From contig CAIUPH010000066.1 in assembly GCA_903901015.1 (NCBI GenBank), positions 18,105 through 82,104 on the forward strand: a DNA stretch of 64,000 nt. The letters run 5' to 3'. Below are positions 17,863 to 26,635 of this stretch, piece after piece (position 1 is the first letter of the stretch; every line of letters starts with the position of its first letter). The position numbers and the translations under genes were made by a program. The notes under the pieces are model-generated. The model was not told the DNA's origin and made no database searches. It was given only the letters and a program-made list of their open reading frames with translations. The stretch is from Candidatus Bathyarchaeota archaeon (GTDB taxonomy: Archaea; Thermoproteota; Bathyarchaeia; Bathyarchaeales; Bathycorpusculaceae).

Positions 17863-18106
17863 GTTGGGTTCTCTCTTCCAGTTCTTCCTCGTATGCATGG
17901 GGATCTACTGTAGAAACTGACTTACCGCTTTTAGCTACTCTTTGGAAGACAGCAACGGCGTCGAATGCGGGCTTCTTCAGTATTATCTTATCATCATCTA
18001 GCGTAAATTTGACTTTGGAGCCTGGTTCCATTTTGAGTGCTTTGCGCATTGCTCTTGGAATGACAACTTGCCCTTTTGGGCCTACTTTCATTTCTTCCTC
18101 AAACAT
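17843..18106 (-). CDS. vapB: AbrB/MazE-type antitoxin of the VapC toxin
   Basis: About 87 residues from ATG 18106 (a TTG at 18118 and an ATG at 18091 are alternatives). The N-terminal swapped-hairpin AbrB domain is clear: MKVGPKGQVVIPRAMRKAL, GSKVKFTLDDDKIILK. The C-terminal tail (SVSTVDPHAYEEELEERTQR) should neutralise the toxin. The domain normally binds palindromes upstream of its own operon, and such palindromes are present at 18120-18149. Confidence 0.9.
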   Translation of the reverse strand: MFEEEMKVGPKGQVVIPRAMRKALKMEPGSKVKFTLDDDKIILKKPAFDAVAVFQRVAKSGKSVSTVDPHAYEEELEERTQRALSRR

Positions 18107-18119
18107 GTATAACCACAAG

Positions 18120-18149
18120 TTATACTAAAGTATAAACAATATTTATACT
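18120..18149 (-). promoter_or_regulatory. Operator/promoter of the antitoxin-toxin operon
   Basis: Two nested inverted repeats built from the same half-site overlap: TTATACT-aa-AGTATAA (18120-18135) and AGTATAAA-caata-TTTATACT (18129-18149). Both are perfect and cover the TATA region of vapB, so antitoxin binding would block the promoter. This is inference from position and symmetry. Confidence 0.65.
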
Positions 18150-18509
18150 TTGAGTTATTTCGCATATTTATTAAGTTGGTTTCCAGCCTACTCTACCTGT
18201 CGAATCGTTTTGGGCGTAAACTTACCAAAAAACTGTTAAATTTTAAAATTGGCATCTTGAAGAAGATTTTAACCGTCTGCAACTTTGTATGCTTGTTTTT
18301 CATTAGTAGTTGTAACAGAAAAGCCCCTATGCACAACAACCAGCGGGCTGCGTGGAACAACGATTTTTGTTTTCTGCGTCAGGTGCAGGTTGAGGACTGG
18401 TTGTGAAACGCCACAAACAGAGGCACCGACAAGCCCCATAAAATATTGTTTTATTACTCGCAGCAAGTTTTATTATCAAAGGCATCACAATTATTCCAAA
18501 GGTGTCCTT
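18150..18509. other. Intergenic stretch before FEN-1
   Basis: About 360 bases with no convincing gene. An 8-base inverted repeat ACAACCAG/CTGGTTGT (about 18337 and 18396) encloses ~50 bases and could fold. A TATA-like AGTTTTATTATC at about 18466-18477 probably serves FEN-1. Confidence 0.4.
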
Positions 18510-19538
18510 TTGGGCGTAAACTTCAAAGACCTAATACCGAAAACTCAGGTTAAACTCGAAGACCTCAGCGGCAAAATCATAGCCATAGACGCATACAACG
18601 CCATCTACCAGTTCCTCAGCATAATCCGCCAGCCAGACGGCACCCCGCTCAAGGACAGCTCGGGAAAAGTCACCAGCCACCTCAGCGGTTTATTCTATCG
18701 CACAAGCAACCTAATCGAGATGGGCATTAAGCCAGTCTATGTTTTTGATGGTGAATCGCCAGCGTTGAAAGCGTCTGAAATCGAGCGGCGCAAACAAGTG
18801 AAAGTTATAGCGGTTGCCCACTATGAAAAAGCCGCGGCGAGTGGCGATACAGAAAAGATGCGTATGTACGCTCAGGCGTCGACCAGCATGAAGGATTACA
18901 TGTTGGGTGACAGCCAGAAACTCTTGGGGCTTATGGGTTTGCCGTGGGTTCAGGCGTCAAGTGAAGGCGAAGCCCAAGCAGCCTACATGAACAAAAAAGG
19001 CGACGCAGACTACTGTGCAAGCCAAGACTACGACAGCCTCCTTTTTGGGGCGTGTAAGCTGCTTAGGAACGTGACTATTTCTGGTCGAAGGCGAAGGGGC
19101 AAAGTTACGATTGAAGTGGTGCCTGAAGTTGTTGAGCTGCCTAAAACGCTTCATGAATGCGGTTTAACGCGTGAACAGCTCATCGACGTTGGCATATTGA
19201 TTGGCACCGACTTTAACCCTGATGGCGTGAAGGGGATAGGACCAAAAACCGCGCTCAAACTCATAAAACAATACGGCACATTAAAGAATGCTTTGCCCCA
19301 TATAGAAAATGTAACCTTCGCTGACAAAATAGAAGAAATCCAGCAAATTTTCCTGCACCCAAAAGTCACCGACAACTACAAGTTAGAATGGAAAGAACCC
19401 GACGAAGCAGGATTAATCGATTTTATGTCGCGGGAAAAAGAATTCGGTGAGGAACGCATCCGAAAATCCATTGAGAGGATGACTGCGGGCTCAAAGAAGC
19501 AGAAGGGGAAGGTTTCGCTGGAAAAATGGTTCGGATAA
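18510..19538 (+). CDS. fen: Flap endonuclease FEN-1
   Basis: 342 residues from TTG 18510, where the family's GVNFKDLI start begins and AAGGTG provides a binding site; the open frame upstream to 18285 is not coding-like. The N (IIAIDAYNAIYQFLS ... KPVYVFDGESP) and I (QASSEGEAQAAYM, CASQDYDSLLFG) nuclease regions with their acidic residues are present, then the H3TH motif (LIGTDFNPDGVKGIGPKTAL). The tail KVSLEKWFG is a PCNA-binding PIP box. It removes 5' flaps in Okazaki-fragment maturation and repair. It converges with glmS with 12 bases between. Confidence 0.96.
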   Translation: MGVNFKDLIPKTQVKLEDLSGKIIAIDAYNAIYQFLSIIRQPDGTPLKDSSGKVTSHLSGLFYRTSNLIEMGIKPVYVFDGESPALKASEIERRKQVKVIAVAHYEKAAASGDTEKMRMYAQASTSMKDYMLGDSQKLLGLMGLPWVQASSEGEAQAAYMNKKGDADYCASQDYDSLLFGACKLLRNVTISGRRRRGKVTIEVVPEVVELPKTLHECGLTREQLIDVGILIGTDFNPDGVKGIGPKTALKLIKQYGTLKNALPHIENVTFADKIEEIQQIFLHPKVTDNYKLEWKEPDEAGLIDFMSREKEFGEERIRKSIERMTAGSKKQKGKVSLEKWFG

Positions 19539-19550
19539 AAAAAAATAGGG

Positions 19551-21380
19551 TTACTTAACTGTAACCGACTTCGCGAGGTTTCTTGGCATGTCTGGGTTGT
19601 TGCCTTTCTCCAGAGATATATAGTACGCGAGCATCTGAAGCGGAACAGAGAACGGAATCGGCGAGAGCACACTTGGAATGCCCTTCGGAACCTCGATGTA
19701 TTCTTCAGCTAGCGATTTGATGTCGTCGTCTCCTTCTTCGATGACGGCAATTATGTGGGCACCCCGAGCTTTCATCTCCATGATGTTGCCAATCAAGGTT
19801 TTATGGCAGTCATCTCTTGGGCAGACGAAGACCACTGGGAAACCTTCTTCAATGAGGCTTATGGGTCCGTGTTTGCTTTCTCCCGCTGGAAACGCGATGG
19901 ATGGGATGTAGGCGATTTCCATGAGTTTGAGTCTGCCTTCAAACGCTGTGGCGGTGCTTATGCCCCTTCCAAGGAAGAAGAACACTTTGGAATCTTTGTA
20001 TTTGTGGGCGATTTGCTTTACTTTTTCTTCTTGTGTGCGAATGATGATTTCTACGTCTTCAGGCATTTTCTTGAGGTTCACTTCAAGGCAGTCCATTTCA
20101 TCCTGGGAGATTTTTCCCCGTTTCTTTGACAATCTCAGTGCGAGTTGGGCTAATACGGAGAGTTGTGAAGTGAAGGTTTTGGTGGCTGCAACGCCGATTT
20201 CTGGGCCTGCTTGGGTGCCGATGTAAACCCGTGAAACCCGTGTTAGCGTGGAGCCGATAACGTTGGTTAAGCCCAAAACTGTTGCGGCGCGTTGCTGAGC
20301 GCACATGACGGCTGACAATGTGTCTGCGGTTTCGCCCGATTGGCTCACGGCGAGTAGAGTGCTTTCGATGTTTACGGATTTGCCGTGTTGCTCCACGAAT
20401 TCTGAAGCGTACACTGGATAAGTTGGCAGGAACGCGAGTTTAGAGAACATGTATGAAGCCGCGAGGCAGGCGTGGTAGCTTGTTCCGCAGGCGACCAAGT
20501 ATACTTCGTCGGCGCGGTCAAGAAAAGTCGTCATTAAATCAAGGTAGTGGTCTTGCATGCGTAGGGTGTTGCGGAGGACTTCGGGTTGCTCATGGATTTC
20601 TTTAATCATGAAGTGAGGGTAACCCTGCTTCACCGCCATCTCCGAGGTCCACTCGATGGTGACTGGGTCGCGGGTGACAGTTGAGTAATCTTGGATTTTG
20701 TGGATTTCGTATCCCTGTTGGGAGAGGATTACGATTTCGCCGTTGTTTATCATAACGGCTTTGTTGGTTATGGGTAGGAAAGCGGGGATGTCTGAAGCGC
20801 AGAATACGCCTGTGCCGTTGACTCCCAACACCAAGGGACTTTCGTTTCGGGCGCAGATTATCTTGTCGGGTTCACGTGTGGACATTATGGCGAATGCGTA
20901 GGAGCCTTCTATCCGTTTGAGGCTTTCCAACACAGCGTTGACAAAGGTGAGTTTGGGGTTTTGCTTTAAGGTTTCCTCGATTAAGTGGGGCATAACTTCG
21001 GTGTCTGTTTTCGACACGAAAATGTGGCCTAAGTTCTGCAGTTCAGCTCGTAGCTCCATGAAGTTTTCGATGATGCCGTTGTGAACTACGACGATTTCAC
21101 CTTTACAGTCCATATGGGGGTGGGAGTTGATTTTTAGGGGTGCGCCGTGGGTTGCCCAACGGGTGTGTCCGATGCCTATGTTGCCGGGCATGTCGTCGAG
21201 GTTGACTAATTTGTGGACTTCGTCGATTTTTCCAGAGTCCTTTTTCATAAAAATTTTTCCATCTGAAATCGTGGCTATGCCGACTGAGTCGTAGCCGCGG
21301 TATTCGAGACGTTTAAGTGATGAGTGTATGAGCGGTGCAGCGTTTCCTTCTTTTAAAATACAGCCAAAAATTCCACACAT
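19551..21380 (-). CDS. glmS: Glutamine-fructose-6-phosphate aminotransferase (isomerizing)
   Basis: 609 residues, full length. It begins MCGIFG with the N-terminal nucleophile Cys of the glutaminase domain (1-~230; RWATHG, TDTEVMPHLI). Two SIS domains follow (CGTSYHACLAASY ... VSQSGETADTL; LGRGISTATAFEGRLKL), ending NLAKSVTVK, the catalytic C-tail. It makes glucosamine-6-phosphate for UDP-GlcNAc and hence glycans. A TATA-like TTATAAAC on the minus strand (about 21434-21442) lies ~60 bases upstream. Confidence 0.97.
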   Translation of the reverse strand: MCGIFGCILKEGNAAPLIHSSLKRLEYRGYDSVGIATISDGKIFMKKDSGKIDEVHKLVNLDDMPGNIGIGHTRWATHGAPLKINSHPHMDCKGEIVVVHNGIIENFMELRAELQNLGHIFVSKTDTEVMPHLIEETLKQNPKLTFVNAVLESLKRIEGSYAFAIMSTREPDKIICARNESPLVLGVNGTGVFCASDIPAFLPITNKAVMINNGEIVILSQQGYEIHKIQDYSTVTRDPVTIEWTSEMAVKQGYPHFMIKEIHEQPEVLRNTLRMQDHYLDLMTTFLDRADEVYLVACGTSYHACLAASYMFSKLAFLPTYPVYASEFVEQHGKSVNIESTLLAVSQSGETADTLSAVMCAQQRAATVLGLTNVIGSTLTRVSRVYIGTQAGPEIGVAATKTFTSQLSVLAQLALRLSKKRGKISQDEMDCLEVNLKKMPEDVEIIIRTQEEKVKQIAHKYKDSKVFFFLGRGISTATAFEGRLKLMEIAYIPSIAFPAGESKHGPISLIEEGFPVVFVCPRDDCHKTLIGNIMEMKARGAHIIAVIEEGDDDIKSLAEEYIEVPKGIPSVLSPIPFSVPLQMLAYYISLEKGNNPDMPRNLAKSVTVK

Positions 21381-21549
21381 TTTTCTATGCCTTCGATTCG
21401 TGTTAGATTGATAGCTTATTGGAGGTTGGGTTTGTTTATAAGTATTTTTAATATAAGAGTGTGACCGCTAACAAGTTTGTTTTAGAGGTTGCCTTCCAAA
21501 TTGCTTTGAACTTCTACAAAAAACGGCAGGTTTTTCCCGAAGATTTTGA

Positions 21550-21602
21550 ACCGTTATAAATAAATTTTTTATAGTCCCCCGCGTATCTGAATTAGACCCC
21601 AC
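21550..21602 (+). promoter_or_regulatory. Promoter of the HTH/Ca-binding-tail gene
   Basis: GTTATAAATAAATTTTTTATAG at 21554-21575 carries a strong TATA box about 40 bases before the ATG 21603. No Shine-Dalgarno sequence is evident, so the mRNA may have a very short leader. Confidence 0.5.
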
Positions 21603-22568
21603 ATGGACAAAAAACTGCTCCTCCAAACCGACGGCAACACCCAGCAAGTAAAAGAAATCAGCATCCTCGCCGACCCCCAAAAACTAAAAATGATAATGGG
21701 CAGCCTCAGCTGGAAAATCCTCACCCTGCTCACAAAAAAAGAAATGTACCCCATCGAAATCGCCAAGCAACTAGGTATGCACGAACAAAAAGTCTACTAC
21801 CACATAAGAAAACTCGCCAAAGCCGGAGCAATCACCGTTGTGCGGGAAGAAAAAAAGAAGGGCGCCACAGCAAAATACTACAAAACCGTCTCCCCAGCGT
21901 TTGGAATCGAGTTTCCCCAAGGCTACAAACCGATCCAGAACATCTGCACCCTAAGCATCGATGAGCCGCTGCAGAGTTTCTTCAAGGAATTCGTAGCCGA
22001 CGGCGTTTTCGACGGAAAAATCGTGGTGGGGAGCCCGCAGCCGCATGGACCCTTCAAGACCAGTGCCCGAGACGGCCACTACGCAGCCCATTTAGCGCTG
22101 TTTTTGGGGCAATTTGCGAAGATGCCCACTGAATTTGCAGTAAAGTTGGATGTTGACGTGAAGGCGGAGAAAGAAGAGAAAAACAACCTCATCCTCGTCG
22201 GTGGACCAGGAACCAACCTGTTAACTCAGGAAATCAACGATTATCTCCCCATCAAATTCATCATGCAGTCGTCAGGGCAGGGTTTTTTGCTGGGCGGCTT
22301 ATCATCCAAGAAGACTGGGCAAGTGTACACATCCGACGTTTCGGGTGTGGTTGCGAAAATCGTTAATCCATGGGACAGCACCAAACGCATCGTGGTCTTG
22401 GCTGGAAACAAGGCAGTGGGAACCAAAGCCTGCGTGCTGGCGTTGACGAATTTCTGGAAAAAAACCCTCGAGAAATACCATGGTGAAGACACGTTTGCGG
22501 TGGCTATTCACGGCTTCGATTTGGATGGCGACGGAAAAGTAGATTCAATCGAGGTAAACGAACAGTGA
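21603..22568 (+). CDS. ArsR-type winged-helix protein with S-layer-like ligand domain and EF-hand-like tail
   Basis: 321 residues. Residues 25-100 form an ArsR-family winged helix (ILADPQKLKMIMGSLSWKIL, IEIAKQLGMHEQKVYYHIRK). The middle (~140-300) contains the GSPQPHGPF, VGGPGTNLLTQEIN, LLGGLSSKKTGQVY and LAGNKAVGTKACVLAL segments found in archaeal S-layer-related domains. The end DLDGDGKVDSIEV is a Ca2+-binding EF-hand/dockerin-like loop. An intracellular DNA-binding domain joined to a domain known from surface proteins suggests a ligand sensor. The stop overlaps the start of DUF371. Confidence 0.8.
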   Translation: MDKKLLLQTDGNTQQVKEISILADPQKLKMIMGSLSWKILTLLTKKEMYPIEIAKQLGMHEQKVYYHIRKLAKAGAITVVREEKKKGATAKYYKTVSPAFGIEFPQGYKPIQNICTLSIDEPLQSFFKEFVADGVFDGKIVVGSPQPHGPFKTSARDGHYAAHLALFLGQFAKMPTEFAVKLDVDVKAEKEEKNNLILVGGPGTNLLTQEINDYLPIKFIMQSSGQGFLLGGLSSKKTGQVYTSDVSGVVAKIVNPWDSTKRIVVLAGNKAVGTKACVLALTNFWKKTLEKYHGEDTFAVAIHGFDLDGDGKVDSIEVNEQ

Positions 22569-22999
22569 GTTCGAAGGTAACCACGGAAGTTATCCATGCA
22601 TTTGGGCATGAAAACATCTTAGGCGTTCACCCCACGACGTTGATGTTCACCAAGGATGTTCATCTTTCTAAGAACGGCGACTGCATAGTTGCGATGTCAG
22701 CTGACAAATCGGTTGCAGATTTAAGCGTCGAGTTCAAGGAGGAACTCTGCAAACCAACCGCTAAGGTAACCATCACCATCGAAGCAGGCGGCTCCAGAGA
22801 AGAAATCAGGGCACTTGGCTCCCCCAAACTCTGCTTATGCCACCAAACCGACATCGTAATCAGGAAAAGCGACTATATCTGCCATAGAACCCTGGCGATT
22901 TGGGCTGATAAATCCGCGAATGATTTGCCAAGGGAACTTGTCGAGAAACTAAAAGACCCCAGACAAGAAATCAAAATTACCTTAACCGTTGAAAGCTAA
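22565..22999 (+). CDS. DUF371 family protein
   Basis: 144 residues, GTG start overlapping the previous stop (GTGA), which implies coupled translation. The sequence fits DUF371: HAFGHENILGVHPTTLMFTK, GSPKLCLCHQTDIVIRKSD and KSANDLPRELVEKL. The function of this archaeal family is unknown; a conserved His/Cys set (H, CLCH, CH) could bind metal. It converges with trm5, overlapping by four bases. Confidence 0.9.
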   Translation: MSSKVTTEVIHAFGHENILGVHPTTLMFTKDVHLSKNGDCIVAMSADKSVADLSVEFKEELCKPTAKVTITIEAGGSREEIRALGSPKLCLCHQTDIVIRKSDYICHRTLAIWADKSANDLPRELVEKLKDPRQEIKITLTVES

Positions 23000-24066
23000 A
23001 GGATTTTTGCGTCAAGTGCAATCTGCGATTCAAACGGTGCAGTCTCTCGTATGCTCTTCGACGTGAGGAATGATTCGACTTTTCGCCCATTTTTCTCAAC
23101 CCCCGATGAAAAGCGCTGTTCAAGGTTTTCTTTTGTGTCGGGTGAACGAACAAAACCGTAAAAATGTACGACCCCGCCTTCGGGCTTTACGACGTTGCAG
23201 GCGGCGTCGACGAAGTCTATGGCGGTTTCGGGTAGGTTCATGATTACTCGGTCTGCGGTGCCTTTGAGTTTGGCTGCGGCAATTTCCCGTGCGTCGGCAA
23301 GGATGGGGAAAACGCGGTTTTCAACCCTGTTAACTCGTACGTTCACTTTAAGCAACTCAACTGCATCAGGATTTAAGTCAACGGCGTAAACCTTAGCATG
23401 TGGACTTCGTTTGCCGATGAGCACTGAGAAGGGTCCGACGCCTGCAAACAAATCCACAACCACTTCGCCCTCCCGAACCAGCGACGCCACACGCTCATGC
23501 TCATGGGAGAGCCGCGGCGAAAAATACGCCTTCGCAATGTCAACATGGTATTCGCAGCCGAATTCACGGTGAACGGTTTGGGTTTTGTGTTCTCCCGTGA
23601 CGAAGTCGTAGTCGCGTACGCGGAAGACCCCGCTGATGTCGCCTGCTTTGGAAAGGACGGTTTTGACGTTTTTCTGCGTTTGCAACAATGCCTCGCCGAT
23701 TACCGTCTGGTACGCTTTGATCTGGGGCGGGATGTCGATTACAACTATGTCACCGATGATGTCGAAGGCTTGGGGAACCTTCGCGAGCAAATCCGCTGGC
23801 AATTTATTCTGAAGCGCCTGCGTGAGAGTTTCGGTGGGAAGCTGCTTTTCGCTGAAAACAGCGGTTTGCAAAGTAAACTGAGGGATTTGGCTCCTGAGCG
23901 TCGCCAACTCGATGCCAGCTGGCTCCCTGACCAAAGGAATCCATAGCGATTCTTCGTTCCGCTGAATAACCAGCGCTTTGTCGGCGAGCCCAAGTTTCGT
24001 TGCTAACGCTATGGTTTTTTCGCCTTGGTTTTTCGGAACTTTGATGCAGGCAGAGGGTCTTGGCAT
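22996..24066 (-). CDS. trm5: tRNA (guanine-37-N1)-methyltransferase Trm5
   Basis: 356 residues. The N-terminal D1/D2 region recognises tRNA shape. The catalytic part is a class I SAM fold: VVVDLFAGVGPFSVLIGKR (motif I), VYAVDLNPDAVELL (motif II) and VIMNLPETAIDFVD (the NLP active-site motif). REFGCEYHVDIAKAYFSPRL precedes it as in the family. It methylates G37 next to the anticodon and prevents frameshifting. Only six bases separate it from rtcA upstream, so these two form an operon. Confidence 0.94.
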   Translation of the reverse strand: MPRPSACIKVPKNQGEKTIALATKLGLADKALVIQRNEESLWIPLVREPAGIELATLRSQIPQFTLQTAVFSEKQLPTETLTQALQNKLPADLLAKVPQAFDIIGDIVVIDIPPQIKAYQTVIGEALLQTQKNVKTVLSKAGDISGVFRVRDYDFVTGEHKTQTVHREFGCEYHVDIAKAYFSPRLSHEHERVASLVREGEVVVDLFAGVGPFSVLIGKRSPHAKVYAVDLNPDAVELLKVNVRVNRVENRVFPILADAREIAAAKLKGTADRVIMNLPETAIDFVDAACNVVKPEGGVVHFYGFVRSPDTKENLEQRFSSGVEKNGRKVESFLTSKSIRETAPFESQIALDAKIL

Positions 24067-24072
24067 GGGTGG

Positions 24073-25107
24073 TCAGCTTTTCTCTATTCGGTAGAGGTTG
24101 TTTACTTTTTCTATTTTGAATTTGACGTTTAACATTTTTTCTATGAGCCAAACGTTGGATTCGATGTGTTCGCTGATTGTTCGGGTGAGAAACACAGATT
24201 TGCCCTCTGAGAGCGCCATGTAGGGCAGAAGCATGTCTGCGAGGTGAACATCCACCGTCGATTCAACAGCCAACTCAACCGCAAGTTTCTCAGCGGCTTC
24301 TTTCCCAACTGCCTCGCTCATCTTGCACAATTCCCCAATTGCGTCGGCACCCAAGACGGCGCCTGTGCTGGTTTGTGCCCACAGAACAATCGAGCTGCCC
24401 TTCTGGATGGGGTTCGACTGGTCGTTTACAACTTGAATATCAACGTCGTAACCAATTTGGGATAGGTAGGTTTTGGCTGCTTTTGCCTGCCGCTCCGCTA
24501 CATGCTTATCAGCTAAGAAAGTGCAGACTGAACCTCCCTTGACGCTTGTTAGCTTGCCAAAATTCTCCAGTGCAAAAGGTTTCAAGCGGAGATTCGGGTT
24601 AACCGTCAACGTGGCTTCTCCCATCCCCTTCGGGTAGTAACCATATTTTTGGACAGAGATTTCAGCTTCAACACCCATCTGCCTGAGTGCTGGAATGAAA
24701 ATGTACCGCAGATAGTTGATGGTTGGGGCGTGGATTGTGTCTGTTCCGCCCTTAGCAACATGGAGACGAATAGGCTTCTCGGCGAACAGGCAAATCGGCA
24801 GCACAGCCTGCAAGAGCATCGGGATACTGCCCGCCGTCTCGATTAAGGCTTCAATATTGCCGCCTTTAATCGTCTGGGGTGTAAACCAGAGCTCGCGTGA
24901 ACCCAGCTTTGCTCCTTCCACTTTGGCACCGCAGAGCCTGCCAGCAGTCAATACCCCTTCGAGATGCTGAGGTTTCAAGCCTGGCTGCGGACGGTTCTGG
25001 CGGATGTTGGTAATGTGGAGCGGTTCTCCTTTAATCGCGGCTAACGCTATGGATAAACGCAGAATTGTGCCGCTTCCGCTCTTCTGGCTCCCATCAATTT
25101 CAAACAT
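24073..25107 (-). CDS. rtcA: RNA 3'-terminal phosphate cyclase
   Basis: 344 residues, normal length. IDGSQKSGSGTILRLSIALA, NIRQNRPQPGLKPQHLEGV and GGTDTIHAPTINYLRYI are RtcA signatures, and the adenylylated histidine is in VDVHLADMLLPYMAL near residue 287. It converts RNA 3'-phosphates to 2',3'-cyclic phosphates with ATP, producing substrates that RtcB can ligate. It precedes trm5 by six bases. Confidence 0.96.
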   Translation of the reverse strand: MFEIDGSQKSGSGTILRLSIALAAIKGEPLHITNIRQNRPQPGLKPQHLEGVLTAGRLCGAKVEGAKLGSRELWFTPQTIKGGNIEALIETAGSIPMLLQAVLPICLFAEKPIRLHVAKGGTDTIHAPTINYLRYIFIPALRQMGVEAEISVQKYGYYPKGMGEATLTVNPNLRLKPFALENFGKLTSVKGGSVCTFLADKHVAERQAKAAKTYLSQIGYDVDIQVVNDQSNPIQKGSSIVLWAQTSTGAVLGADAIGELCKMSEAVGKEAAEKLAVELAVESTVDVHLADMLLPYMALSEGKSVFLTRTISEHIESNVWLIEKMLNVKFKIEKVNNLYRIEKS

Positions 25108-25227
25108 TCACTGCTTTCTATGTCATGTCAGTTTAAAAAACTAGATTAGCTGCTGAATCCCAAAAAAACAAAGCTCCGAAAAATAGCGGCTTTTCGCTCA
25201 AGAAAGCAGTTTGCTGCATGTAGACAG

Positions 25228-25268
25228 AATTCTTATATTTAACAATCACTAACAAAAATTCAGGTGAG
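25228..25268 (+). promoter_or_regulatory. Promoter and ribosome binding site of the flavin reductase
   Basis: TTCTTATATTTAAC at about 25229-25242 is a TATA element, and AGGTGA at 25262-25267 is a binding site five bases before ATG 25273, which sets the start. Confidence 0.6.
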
Positions 25269-25272
25269 TTTC

Positions 25273-25857
25273 ATGAAGAATTCTTTAGGAGCAAACACTA
25301 TCGTACCAACGACACCCGTTTGGGTTGTAGGAACCTATAACCAAGAGGGAAAACCAAACGTTATGACTGCCGCCTGGGGAGGCGTTTGCTGCTCTCAGCC
25401 ACCATGCATCTATGTATCCCTGAGAAAAGCAACCTGTACCTACAGCAACATTGTAGGGCGGAAAGCGTTTACAGTTAATATTCCATCCGAAGCCTACGTT
25501 AAAGAGGCTGATTATTTTGGAATCGCTTCGGCAAAAAATGTGGACAAATTTTCAGTAACAGGGCTTACTCCAGAGAAAAGCAACCTTGTCGATGCACCCT
25601 ACGTGAAAGAGTTTCCGCTGGTTATAGAGTGCAAGGTTATCAAAATCGTTGAAATTGGATTACACACACAATTCATCGGTGAAATCATGGATGTCAAAGC
25701 AGACTCCACAGTGCTTAACGAAAAGAACCTTCCAGACATCGAAAAAGTGAAACCGATAATTTGGAATATTGCAGAAATGTCCTATCACGGTGTTGGTAAA
25801 GGTTTGGGGCAATCGTTCTCAATTGGAAAAGAGGTAAAGCCAAAAAAGCAAAAGTAA
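25273..25857 (+). CDS. Flavin reductase-like FMN-binding protein (flavoredoxin type)
   Basis: 194 residues; ATG 25273 chosen over GTG 25264 because AGGTGA lies at the right distance. The split-barrel flavin-binding fold is recognisable: [59 protein letters not shown]. Members bind FMN and act as flavoredoxins or flavin reductases; here the electron partner is not known. A MITE-like repeat begins 31 bases after its stop. Confidence 0.9.
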   Translation: MKNSLGANTIVPTTPVWVVGTYNQEGKPNVMTAAWGGVCCSQPPCIYVSLRKATCTYSNIVGRKAFTVNIPSEAYVKEADYFGIASAKNVDKFSVTGLTPEKSNLVDAPYVKEFPLVIECKVIKIVEIGLHTQFIGEIMDVKADSTVLNEKNLPDIEKVKPIIWNIAEMSYHGVGKGLGQSFSIGKEVKPKKQK

Positions 25858-25887
25858 GTTAAGGGTCTAATTCAGGAATTCGAGGAG

Positions 25888-26095
25888 CCTATTTGGATCT
25901 GAGGGGTGTGCAGTATTCTGTTTTTGGGTGGTTTGTTGCTTTTTTTCTGTTACTCTAAGTTGCCCGTTAGGAAAGTTAAACCGTAAAGAAAATACAAAAC
26001 TGAATTGTGCACAGGGCTCAGATCCTATTAGTGGTTCTATGTTGAAACCTATAGGGGGTAGGCAAATCACTAAGGGGCAGGTCGGTATTGCCACT
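25888..26095 (+). repeat. MITE-like repeat, copy 1
   Basis: Core 25888-26031 begins CCTATTTGGATCTGAGGGG and ends TGTGCACAGGGCTCAGATCC, whose reverse complement resembles the start, so the core has imperfect terminal inverted repeats of ~24 bases. An outer arm follows on the right (CTATGTTGAAACCTATAGGG, about 26037-26060). The internal part matches copies 2 and 3. It has no coding capacity that could be credited. Confidence 0.85.
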
Positions 26096-26180
26096 TTTTA
26101 AGGTCAATTACTAATGTTTCCGCTATAGAAAAAAGTAATAAGTCTCAAGGGGTTATTTAGGAGTTTAAGAGGGAGCATTC

Positions 26181-26630
26181 GTGAGCGCTGATAAAGAAAA
26201 ACTTAATCAACTGTTGCAGAAAGTTGATGAAATCGCGTTGTCGGTTAATAAAATTTCTGAGGAACTGCGAACAGTTTCCGCTTCACTCAAGTCCCTTGCA
26301 GTTGGACAAATCACTCAGCAACCAACAGTTCATGTAACCCGAACTCCCACGCCGTCCTCAACACCAGCCCCCACACAATCGGCGCCTCCAGCGGCTCCAC
26401 GCGAAACCCCACAGCAACGCTCACTCGACGACATCCGCATGTCCTTCCCCGAAGAACTCGAAGCCCGACTCAGCTTCGACGAAAAAGGCGACTACATCAT
26501 CATAAAACCCAAACAGTTCCTCGGGTCTGAGAACTTCGCTAAAATCGCTTCAGCCGTCCGCGGCATGGGTGGAGAATATATCAGCGCTGGAAAAGACTCG
26601 CATTTCAGAGTGCCCAAGAAAAAAGCGTAA
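26181..26630 (+). CDS. Coiled-coil protein with Pro-rich linker and conserved C-terminal domain
   Basis: 149 residues, GTG start after GAGGGAG. Residues 5-50 form an amphipathic coiled coil (LNQLLQKVDEIALSVNKISE). Residues 55-95 are a Thr/Pro/Ala linker. Residues 97-149 form a compact domain (MSFPEELEARLSFDEKGDYI, IKPKQFLGSENFAKIASAVR), seen in several archaeal proteins of unknown function. It might be an adaptor that brings a partner to nucleic acid. Not recognised beyond that. Confidence 0.7.
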   Translation: MSADKEKLNQLLQKVDEIALSVNKISEELRTVSASLKSLAVGQITQQPTVHVTRTPTPSSTPAPTQSAPPAAPRETPQQRSLDDIRMSFPEELEARLSFDEKGDYIIIKPKQFLGSENFAKIASAVRGMGGEYISAGKDSHFRVPKKKA

Positions 26631-26635
26631 AGAAA

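Noticed and set aside
18285..18509. N-terminal extension of FEN-1 of about 75 residues
   Set aside because: The FEN-1 family starts at GVNFKDLI; TTG 18510 has a ribosome binding site and the upstream peptide is not protein-like.
25867..26094. Minus-strand frame with VTEKKQQTT and HPSDPNR peptides, also found at 31047-31307
   Set aside because: The similarity between the two peptides comes from the DNA repeat; start and end differ and copy 3 does not keep the frame.
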